From the NCBI GenBank assembly GCA_955652155.1, contig CATPAT010000096.1, positions 1 to 14,185 of the forward strand: a DNA stretch of 14,185 nt, written 5' to 3'. Numbering within the stretch: the stretch's first letter is position 1; every line of letters starts with the position of its first letter. This stretch comes from an uncultured Chthoniobacterales bacterium. GTDB lineage: Bacteria; Verrucomicrobiota; Verrucomicrobiia; Chthoniobacterales; UBA10450. The notes below the pieces were generated by a model, which did no database searches, was not told the DNA's origin, and was given only the letters and a program-made list of their open reading frames with translations. Made by a program: the position numbers and the translations under genes. Shown here piece by piece: positions 8,099 through 14,185 of this stretch.

Positions 8099-8171
8099 GG
8101 CTGGGTAGCTCAGTTGGCAGAGCAGTGGACTGAAAATCCACGTGTCGGCGGTTCGATTCCGCCCCCAGCCA
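8099..8171 (+). tRNA. tRNA-Phe (GAA)
   Basis: A complete 73-nt class I cloverleaf. The acceptor stem is GGCTGGG/CCCAGCC, the D arm is TAGCTCAGTTGGCAGAGCA, the anticodon stem is GTGGA/TCCAC with loop CTGAAAA (anticodon GAA at 8132-8134), and the T arm is GGCGG-TTCGATT-CCGCC. The discriminator is A8171 and CCA is not encoded, so a tRNA nucleotidyltransferase must add it. A weak possible promoter, TTGCTC (8027-8032) and CATAGT (8049-8054) with a 16-bp spacer, lies about 45 bp upstream. The perfect palindrome CCGCATGCGG (8091-8100) overlaps the 5' end. Confidence 0.98.
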
Positions 8172-8222
8172 CATTCACCCCTGACGTTCGTGCTGGTCCT
8201 CAAGGGTATGTCTACTGTTTAA

Positions 8223-8957
8223 ATGAAATACGAATGGAAAGATGCGGGCGAGGAATGGTCGGCGCCGTGGGGAACTTCGGCGGCGCAGTGGAAGCACGCT
8301 ATTCTACCGCGCATCCGCCATTACTTGCCGACCCAAACCATCTTGGAAATCGCGCCCGGTTTCGGTCGATGGACTCACTATCTGAAAGATTATTGCCGTG
8401 AGCTCTGGATCGTCGATCGGATTGGCGAGTGTATCGAAGCGTGCCGTCAACGGTTTGCGTCCGATTCATATGTCCACTGTTATCTCAACGACGGTCGATC
8501 GCTTCCCATGATTCCCGATGCTTCAGTCGATTTCGTGTTCAGTTTCGATTCTCTTGTCCACACCAAACGAGACGTGGTCGAAGCGTATCTGTGCGAATTG
8601 GGGACTAAGTTGAAAATCGGCGGAGAAGGATTCGTTCACCATTCCAATTTCGGCGAATACGCCAACTCCTTCCGCGAGCGAATTCCGCAGGCACTGGCAA
8701 AGCCGCTAATCAAAGCGAAGATTTTTGATTGGGCGCATCATCGCAGCCCGGATATGACTGCCGAGTTGTTTCGCGCACTCTGCGCGAAGCACAGCTTGCA
8801 TTGTCTCAGCCAGGAATTGGTTAACTGGCGCGGACGGCGCTTAATCGATTGCTTTTCGGTGATCATCCGAAGCGACACATCCGGGCAAACCCCTACGCGG
8901 ATCGTTCGAAACCGAAACTTCATGCGCGAAGCCGCAGAAATCCGCGCCAAGTCGTGA
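8223..8957 (+). CDS. Class I SAM-dependent methyltransferase
   Basis: A 244-residue protein with a Rossmann methyltransferase core. Motif I is ILEIAPGFGRW at residues 40-50 (Glu42 and the glycine loop contact SAM), an acidic Asp65 ends beta 2 in LWIVDR, the conserved LNDGRSLPMIPDAS lies near 88-101, and motif IV-like VDFVFSFDSLVH is at 102-113. The N-terminal MKYEWKDAGEEW is Trp-rich and precedes the fold. It lacks features of rRNA or DNA methylases, so a small-molecule, lipid or glycan substrate is more likely; similar proteins often accompany surface polysaccharide genes. The start is well fixed, since TAA at 8220-8222 precedes ATG 8223 in frame. It lies 51 bp after tRNA-Phe and ends 1 bp from the stop of the convergent permease. 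Confidence 0.88.
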   Translation: MKYEWKDAGEEWSAPWGTSAAQWKHAILPRIRHYLPTQTILEIAPGFGRWTHYLKDYCRELWIVDRIGECIEACRQRFASDSYVHCYLNDGRSLPMIPDASVDFVFSFDSLVHTKRDVVEAYLCELGTKLKIGGEGFVHHSNFGEYANSFRERIPQALAKPLIKAKIFDWAHHRSPDMTAELFRALCAKHSLHCLSQELVNWRGRRLIDCFSVIIRSDTSGQTPTRIVRNRNFMREAAEIRAKS

Positions 8958-8958
8958 G

Positions 8959-11502
8959 TTATTCGGTTCGCAACGCGGTGATCGGATTCACGTAGGTCGC
9001 GCGGCGCGCAGGGAGAAAGCAAGCGAGCAGGGCGGCGCTGGCGAGCAGGAGACTTGAAGTGATCAGCGCGAACGGATCGGCCGGGCTGACTCCGTAGAGG
9101 ATCTGGGAAAGCACTCGGCCGGCGGCCAAAGAAAGCAGAAGCCCCGCCAACACGGCGACCGCGGTTTGCAGCGCGCCCTGGCGCATGATCAACGCGAAGA
9201 CATCTTTGCGATGTGCGCCGAGCGCCATTCGAATGCCGATCTCCCGTGTGCGGCAAGCGACGGCGTAGGCCTTAACTCCGTAAACTCCAACGACCGCAAG
9301 GAGAAGTGCGATGACACCAAAAGCGCCGAAGAGCGTCGCGCCGAGCTTAACGATCCAAAGGCCCACGCTTCTATCCATCAAATCAACCCACGGCTCGATT
9401 CCGAGAATCGGCAGGTCCGGATCGATTTCGCGCAAAGTCGAGCGCATAGCTGGAATCATTCCAATGACCGCCTGCCGGTCTCGAGTATTGAGGCGCACAT
9501 GCAGGACGACGTCGCCACTGTAGCCTTGGGCGAATGGAACAAACAATCGCGCGAGGGGCGTATCATTCTGCACATCGTGGCGATGCGTGCCGACGACTCC
9601 AATAACTTCCATGTCGTTAGGCGAGCCATCTTTCGGTGGAACGGTGTAGCGAACGTGTTGGCCGATCGCGTCCTCGTTCGGGAAAAGTTTCTTCGCCATC
9701 TCTTCATCGATGATAGCGACGCGCCGCCCAGCCTTGTCTTCGCATTCGGCCTGGGTGAAATCGCGGCCGCGCAAGAGTTTCACGCCGATCGCATCGAAAT
9801 ATCCCGGCGTGCTCGCGGTATAGAGCGCGGTTGCACCCGGATCGGGGGCTTTCGGATCGTTCGACAACGTTGCCCGTGTCGACATAATACGGCGCGTGTT
9901 GGTGAAATTGTTGTAGGGCAACATTGTTGCGACGCCTACCGCGGTAACCCCGGGTAGTTCGCGAGCGCGCTGTGCAATATTAAAGATTTCACGTCGCGCA
10001 TCAGTTGCTTCCTTCTTGATTAGAGTGAAATCCATTTCGGTGATCAGGTCGCCGGCGGCAATGAAACCAGGATTCAAACCCGCGGCCTTGAGGGCGCCGC
10101 GGAAAAACAATCCGGCCGCGAACAGCAGCATGAGGGACAGCGCTATCTGCGCCATGACTGAAATGTGGCGCGGCGCGAAGAAACGACTGAGGCGCCCAAT
10201 GCGCGCAGGTTCGCCGACCTGTTGTTTGAGATCATTCACCAGATCGGCCTTGGTCGCTTTGAGCGCGGGCCCAAGACTGAAAAGCGCGGTCGCGAGCAGG
10301 CAAAACAAAAACGTGACCACGAGCACGGAGGCGTTCGGGGCAAGATCGACAATAAACGAGAAGTTCACGTTGTTGAGCAAACTGGCGAGCGAGTGGAGCA
10401 GGAGATTGTTGCACCAAACGCTGAGAATGAGTCCGACCACACCACCACAGACCGCGAGCAACAACCCTTCACAAAGCAATTGACGCACGATCCGCCAGCG
10501 TGAAGCGCCGACCGCAAGCCGAACCGCGATTTCCTTGGAGCGTGAGGTTCCGCGCGCAAGCAGCATATTGGCGAGATTCAAACAGGCGATGAGCAACACG
10601 GCGCCAGCCATCGCCATTAGCAGCGTGCCGATCAAAGCGATCGGGCCGTCGTCCTCAGGGGATGTGCTCAAGCTGAACCGCGATGGTTTTTGAATTTGCA
10701 CTTCGCGCACGAACTCAGCATCGGCCGCTTGCATGGCATTGAAGCGTTGCGACAACACCGGTAATCGCGACTTGGCCGACTGGATCGTCAGACCCGGGCG
10801 CATCCGTCCTACGAGATTGAGCGCGTAATTTTTCGGGTTCTCCAAATCGTGCATCGTCTCGGAGTCGCCAAATGCGGACCCGAGCTGCGATCGAATTCCA
10901 AGGGGTACCCAAATGTCGGGCGCGATCAACGCGCTCGCGCCGCTGAATCCCTCCGGCGAAATGCCGATCACGTTGTATGGCTGGCCGTTGATCTGAAGCG
11001 TGCTGTCGACAAAATCATTGCGCCCGCCCATTCGTTTCCAAAATCCATAGCTCGCGACCACGACCGCGAGGTTAGCGTTCGGTCGCGCTTCCTCGGCGGT
11101 GTAAAACCTTCCCCGAAACGGCTTCACTCCCATCAGCGAGAAATAATTTTCCGAAGTCAGAAAGGCGAAGCTGCGTCGCATTTCATGATCCCGGCCAATC
11201 CCGGCGACCGCGAACTCGAGCGCGGCAAGATCGACAAACAGATCGCCACCGTTCTCGCGCAACTCGCGGAATTCGTTGTAGGAAAATTGGCGATAATCGT
11301 GGTTCGCATTTTGGCGACAGTTGAAGACATTGACCACTTCCTGCGGCCGCAGCGGCACCATCGGATGCAGCACCACGCTGTTGATGAGGGCGAAAATCGC
11401 GGAGTTTACTCCAATCGCGAGCGCCAGTGTTACTACTGCTACTGCCGTGAATCCTGGCGACTTGAGAAGCTGACGGAAAGCAAACTTGAAATCCTGAATC
11501 AT
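8959..11502 (-). CDS. ADOP-type ABC permease (duplicated MacB/FtsX-like)
   Basis: An 847-residue membrane protein with the layout of the duplicated orphan permeases described in Acidobacteria and also seen in other soil phyla. It has an N-terminal transmembrane helix at about 18-42 (FAFRQLLKSPGFTAVA just before and into it), a MacB-like periplasmic core to about 270, an FtsX domain with three helices at about 290-415, a second helix at about 445-470, a second periplasmic core to about 690, and a final FtsX domain ending PARRATYVNPITALRTE. Both FtsX parts show the coupling motif of the family (SKEIAVRLAVGAS and TREIGIRMALGAH), which contacts the ATPase. No ATPase gene is next to it, so the nucleotide-binding partner must come from elsewhere. 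GAGG lies 5 bases before ATG 11502. Substrate unknown; related proteins act in export or mechanotransmission. Confidence 0.94.
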   Translation of the reverse strand: MIQDFKFAFRQLLKSPGFTAVAVVTLALAIGVNSAIFALINSVVLHPMVPLRPQEVVNVFNCRQNANHDYRQFSYNEFRELRENGGDLFVDLAALEFAVAGIGRDHEMRRSFAFLTSENYFSLMGVKPFRGRFYTAEEARPNANLAVVVASYGFWKRMGGRNDFVDSTLQINGQPYNVIGISPEGFSGASALIAPDIWVPLGIRSQLGSAFGDSETMHDLENPKNYALNLVGRMRPGLTIQSAKSRLPVLSQRFNAMQAADAEFVREVQIQKPSRFSLSTSPEDDGPIALIGTLLMAMAGAVLLIACLNLANMLLARGTSRSKEIAVRLAVGASRWRIVRQLLCEGLLLAVCGGVVGLILSVWCNNLLLHSLASLLNNVNFSFIVDLAPNASVLVVTFLFCLLATALFSLGPALKATKADLVNDLKQQVGEPARIGRLSRFFAPRHISVMAQIALSLMLLFAAGLFFRGALKAAGLNPGFIAAGDLITEMDFTLIKKEATDARREIFNIAQRARELPGVTAVGVATMLPYNNFTNTRRIMSTRATLSNDPKAPDPGATALYTASTPGYFDAIGVKLLRGRDFTQAECEDKAGRRVAIIDEEMAKKLFPNEDAIGQHVRYTVPPKDGSPNDMEVIGVVGTHRHDVQNDTPLARLFVPFAQGYSGDVVLHVRLNTRDRQAVIGMIPAMRSTLREIDPDLPILGIEPWVDLMDRSVGLWIVKLGATLFGAFGVIALLLAVVGVYGVKAYAVACRTREIGIRMALGAHRKDVFALIMRQGALQTAVAVLAGLLLSLAAGRVLSQILYGVSPADPFALITSSLLLASAALLACFLPARRATYVNPITALRTE

Positions 11503-11530
11503 GAGAACCTCGGGTTGTTTTCACTGAGAT

Positions 11531-11545
11531 GCAGACCGGATCTGC
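11531..11545. repeat. Short inverted repeat in divergent permease/creD region
   Basis: GCAGA-CCGGA-TCTGC is a perfect 5-bp inverted repeat with a 5-base loop. It lies 29 bp upstream of the permease start and within the 136-bp gap shared with creD. It could be a small hairpin in the permease leader or an operator half-site pair; there is no T tract, so it is not a terminator. Chance occurrence is quite possible. Confidence 0.22.
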
Positions 11546-11638
11546 TTTGGATTCAACCATCTCGGCCATTTGAAAATATTTCTCGTCAGCTGAAAGATTT
11601 TCGCTTCGACTTCGTATTCCTAATTAAACCTTCGACTT

Positions 11639-13041
11639 ATGCCTGAAGCGTCGCCCACAGCTCCGCCGCCGTTACCGAAATCGCAGCCTTCCTTTGGAAA
11701 GCGTCATAGCACGATCATCAAGCTGCTCGGAGTTGGCGCACTGGTGCTGATTCTCTTAATTCCGCTAACGATGATCACCGGCGTGTTGAACGATCGGTTG
11801 CAACGCCGCAACGAAGCCGTGACCGAAATCACTTCGTCGTGGGGGAAAGAACAAAGTGTGATCGGTCCGGTGCTCGGGATTCCGTATCAATACAAATTTA
11901 AGGCGGTAAAGGAAATGCCGGCGCCCGATGGGAAGATGGAGCGTCGAGAAGTGGAAGAGACCGCGATCGCAAATGCGTATTTCCTTCCTGAAATGTTGAC
12001 CCTGAACGGTGATGCGCAGACGCAAATGCTGCACCGGGGGATTTACGGCGCGGCAGTTTTTCGCGCTCAAGTAAAGCTTTCTGGAAGATTTGCACCGCCT
12101 GATTTCGGCGCACTCAAGATTGACATCAAGGACGTGCAATGGAAAGACGCCTTCGTCACGATCGCGGTGAATGATTTGCGCGGAACGCGCGAGGGGATAG
12201 TGCTCGATTGGGGCGGAACAAAGCGGCCGCTTCTCCCGGGATCGCAGGTGCCCGGTTATACGACTGGCGCAACCGCGCCTCTCGGTGGCGACAAACCGAT
12301 CGGCGCTCCGGTTGAATTCTCAATACCGCTCGATTTTAACGGGAGCGAAGGAATTTACTTCGCGCCGTTCGGCGTCCAAAACGAAGCGACGCTAAAATCG
12401 AACTGGCCGGATCCGGCATTTCGGGGTGCATTCTTGCCGGCCGAACGTTCGGTGCGTGCGGATGGCTTTGACCCGAAATGGAAAATTTCCTATTACGGTC
12501 GCAATTATCCGCAAGCGTGGACGAGCCGTAATGAAACGAACGGTTCACCACCAACGCGGTTTCGGAGTCACTTTTCGGCGCGCAGTTTTTGTCGATCTTG
12601 GACGCGTATCGATACGTCGAGCGCTCCATTAAATACGGCGTGCTCTTTCTTGTCCTCGTGTTCACGACATTTTTTCTCTTCGAAGTCACTGCCCGGCAGA
12701 AGATTCATCCGTTCCAATATCTGATGGTCGGCGCCGCTCTTTGCTTGTTTTATCTGCTGCTGCTGTCGATTTCCGAATTTATCGGATTTGGTTATGCCTA
12801 TCTGATCGCGGCGGTCGCATCGACCATCTTGATCACGTGGTATTGCCGATTCTTCCTCGGCGGCGGAGTCCGAACACTGATGATCGGCGCCGGGTTAGCG
12901 GGCGTTTACACGTTTCTCTACATCACTTTGCGGCAACAAGATTACGCGTTGCTCATGGGCGCCATCGCGCTTTTCATCGTGCTCGCAGCAGTGATGTACG
13001 TGACGCGCAAAGTCGATTGGTACGCGCGTGACTCGGGTTAG
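11639..13041 (+). pseudogene. creD: CreD-family inner membrane protein, broken by one frameshift
   Basis: Two overlapping frames together give a complete CreD-like protein of about 467 residues (E. coli CreD is about 450). The first frame starts at ATG 11639, has a transmembrane helix at about residues 26-48, then a long periplasmic domain with family motifs (VIGPVLGIPY, SNWPDPAFRGAFLPAER, SYYGRNYPQAWTS). It leaves the family pattern at about 12535 and runs on as noise to a stop at 12724. The second frame is open from 12535 (after a TGA at 12532-12534) and continues the homology: SLFGAQFLSILDAYRYVERS, then about five helices with HPFQYLMVGAALCLFYLLLL and MYVTRKVDWYA, ending at 13041. The change fits a one-base loss (or two-base gain) within about 12533-12545. 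It may be a real inactivation or a sequencing error. CreD is a membrane protein of the CreBC regulon with a poorly defined, envelope-stress-related role; no creBC is in the window. Confidence 0.85.
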
Positions 13042-13059
13042 CAGCAATTGAAACGAAAA

Positions 13060-13533
13060 TCAGAGCGACTGGACGCTCTTGAGCATCTCGTTGAAAGAGT
13101 TGTAAAGCTCGCGGTGCTCGGTCACGCCCCGCCGAAGAACCGGTTTCAAATTGGCCAGGTCGGCGATATTGATGACTTGATCGACGCTGTGCACGAACGC
13201 GCTCATCGCGTCGTTGGTGGCCAAACGTTGACTGAGCAGGACAACGAAATGTTGACGCCGCTGCGTGTCCGGGCGTCGGGTCAATTCCGCCAGAATTGGA
13301 TTCGTTTGCAGAGTTGAGCCCTTGAAATTTTCGTAAACAACAACCACGTCGTAATTGTAAGTCTTCAGTTTGAGCAAGACGTCTTCTTCAAACAAACCGA
13401 GATGGACCTTGTAGGTCATGTCGATGAGCTGCGGCACGACGACCTTCTGATATTGCTGATGATCGACGCAGACCAAGGCAGTATTGTCGCCCAGATCGAA
13501 AAATGGTGCTTCGTGTTCCTGTTCGCTGAACAT
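13060..13533 (-). CDS. Degenerate receiver-like (CheY-fold) protein beside pilT
   Basis: A 157-residue soluble protein whose pattern of short hydrophobic strands and helices suggests a response-regulator receiver fold without an output domain. Candidate strands are ALVCVDH (19-25), YDVVVV (61-66), HFVVLLS (95-101) and QVINIADL. Key residues are missing: the acidic pair after beta 1 is reduced to Asp24, the phospho-acceptor position after DVVVV is Tyr67 (followed by Glu68-Asn69), and no conserved Lys is seen after beta 5. It would therefore be a phosphorylation-independent pseudo-receiver. It begins 3 bp after the pilT stop codon, so the two are almost surely one transcription unit, and a role in controlling pilus retraction or polarity is a reasonable inference. 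The fold call rests on pattern only, without an alignment. Confidence 0.75.
   Translation of the reverse strand: MFSEQEHEAPFFDLGDNTALVCVDHQQYQKVVVPQLIDMTYKVHLGLFEEDVLLKLKTYNYDVVVVYENFKGSTLQTNPILAELTRRPDTQRRQHFVVLLSQRLATNDAMSAFVHSVDQVINIADLANLKPVLRRGVTEHRELYNSFNEMLKSVQSL
13062..13079 (-). terminator. Possible terminator hairpin of the pilT unit
   Basis: On the minus strand AGAGCG-TCCAGT-CGCTCT forms a perfect 6-bp stem with a 6-base loop, followed by the T-rich GATTTTCGTTTC. It overlaps the last codons and stop of the receiver-like gene and lies just before the convergent creD stop. The T tract is interrupted, so this is a weak intrinsic terminator at best. Confidence 0.33.
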
Positions 13534-13536
13534 AAA

Positions 13537-14185
13537 TTAACGAAATGCGTTTTCGGGAAGGTCGAGACGCAACCCCGAATCGAGATCGGCATCGATTCCG
13601 CGCGCTTTTTGAATCAAATCGATGCCGCGAGTAATTCTGCCTTTTCGTGAAGCAAACAGTCTGGCCGTTTCTTCGGTGATCAGATCCTGCTCATAAGCGC
13701 GAAGGATCGATTGATCGAATGTCATCCAGCCAAACGGCGAACTGGCTTCGATGATTTCGTAGAAGCTGCGGTGCTCGCCCTCTCCGAGGGCAACCGCCTC
13801 CTGCGTACGTAAATTGTGACCCATGATCTCGGTCAGGAGTTGGCGGCCACCGCCAACCTTTGGGGCGAGGCGCTGGCTGACGATGTAACGAAGCGAATCC
13901 GCCAAACGAATTCGCAGTTGTTGCTCTTCGCCTAGCGAAAATAAACCCAGGATACGATTGATCGATTGGCCGGCGTCGACCGTGTGAAGCGTGCTCAACA
14001 CCAGGTGACCGGTTTCGGACGCCATTATGGCAATTTCGACCGTGGCGCGGTCGCGCATTTCGCCGACGAGAATGACTTTTGGCGCCTGACGCAAAGCGGC
14101 GCGCAATCCTGTGGGATAATTATTAAAATCGTGTCCGAGTTCGCGCTGATTGAAGGTGGCTTTGCTCTTTGGGTGAACGTACTCG
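13537..14185 (-). CDS. pilT: PilT-family type IV pilus ATPase, N-terminus outside window
   Basis: The C-terminal 215 residues of a secretion/retraction ATPase; the frame is open to the window edge, so the gene continues beyond 14185 (an internal TTG at 14106 is not the start). Seen in order: EYVHPKSK with FNQRELG (aspartate-box region), LRAALRQAPKVILVGEMRD (Walker B with the catalytic Glu), and GHLVLSTLHT (His box). The Walker A motif lies outside. The protein would sit as a cytoplasmic hexamer at the pilus base and drive fibre retraction. Where classical PilT has the AIRNLIRE motif, this one reads HNLRTQEAVALGEGE, then FYEIIEASSPFGWMTFDQS, so it is a divergent PilT or PilU-like paralogue. 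The symbol is therefore at family level. A receiver-like protein gene follows after 3 bp. Confidence 0.9.
   Translation of the reverse strand, partial: EYVHPKSKATFNQRELGHDFNNYPTGLRAALRQAPKVILVGEMRDRATVEIAIMASETGHLVLSTLHTVDAGQSINRILGLFSLGEEQQLRIRLADSLRYIVSQRLAPKVGGGRQLLTEIMGHNLRTQEAVALGEGEHRSFYEIIEASSPFGWMTFDQSILRAYEQDLITEETARLFASRKGRITRGIDLIQKARGIDADLDSGLRLDLPENAFR

Noticed and set aside
4996..8163. A 15-bp direct repeat, CGGTTCGATTCCGCC, shared by the tRNA fragment (4996-5010) and tRNA-Phe (8149-8163), as possible attL/attR of an island.
   Set aside because: The shared bases are the conserved T arm, and the flanking acceptor sequences differ (GCTCGCC against CCCAGCC). The fragment lies 5' of the intact tRNA in the same orientation, the wrong geometry for an integration pair.
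7973..8203. Minus-strand ORF of 76 codons across tRNA-Phe, with GRNRTADTWIFSPLLCQL.
   Set aside because: This is the well-known spurious protein made by translating a tRNA gene antisense.
9166..9957. Plus-strand ORF of 263 codons opposite the ADOP permease.
   Set aside because: It is an antisense shadow of a strongly supported permease gene, with no recognisable domain and no ribosome binding site.
10016..10503. Two overlapping plus-strand ORFs (155 and 112 codons) opposite the permease.
   Set aside because: They are low-complexity, Arg-rich or Glu-rich shadows of the permease codons.
10849..11646. Plus-strand ORF of 265 codons running from the permease region into the creD start.
   Set aside because: Most of it is antisense to the permease and its end crosses the intergenic region; no domain is visible.

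Overview
The window reads as a bacterial chromosome segment of moderately high GC. The combination of genes suggests a soil-type Verrucomicrobia or, less likely, an Acidobacteriota-like lineage: an MGH1/GH63-type glucosidase, an orphan duplicated MacB-like permease (ADOP type), a CreD-like membrane protein, a divergent PilT next to a receiver-like protein, and a tRNA gene without encoded CCA. This taxonomic guess is inference, because no ribosomal RNA or marker phylogeny is available here.

Layout. Positions 1-2414 (minus) hold most of a large GH63-type glucosidase cut by the window edge. Positions 2489-4318 (minus) hold guaA (GMP synthase) and, directly upstream of it, a small predicted lipoprotein. 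A good sigma70-like promoter sits in the 64-bp divergent gap that separates them from aat (leucyl/phenylalanyl-tRNA-protein transferase, plus, 4383-4949). This left third is largely housekeeping.

From about 4970 to 8960 the content becomes accessory. A degenerate 3' half of a class II tRNA lies at about 4972-5018. It is followed by a formylglycine-type sulfatase, a PAPS-dependent-type sulfotransferase, an unrecognised protein with a glycosyltransferase-like acidic motif (minus), an intact tRNA-Phe and a class I SAM methyltransferase. Together these look like genes for decorating or remodelling a surface glycan or small molecule by sulfation, desulfation and methylation.

From 8959 to 13041 lie a large ADOP permease (minus) and, divergent to it, a creD homologue whose reading frame is broken once near 12533-12545; both parts otherwise match the family well. 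The right end (13060-14185, minus) is a two-gene unit: the C-terminal part of a PilT-family ATPase, then a short degenerate receiver-domain protein that lacks the phospho-acceptor aspartate.

No CRISPR array, insertion sequence, transposase, integrase or rRNA is visible. No stretch longer than about 300 bases lacks a gene. The strongest candidates for something little described are the sulfatase/sulfotransferase neighbourhood, the unknown 249-residue protein, and the divergent PilT plus pseudo-receiver pair.
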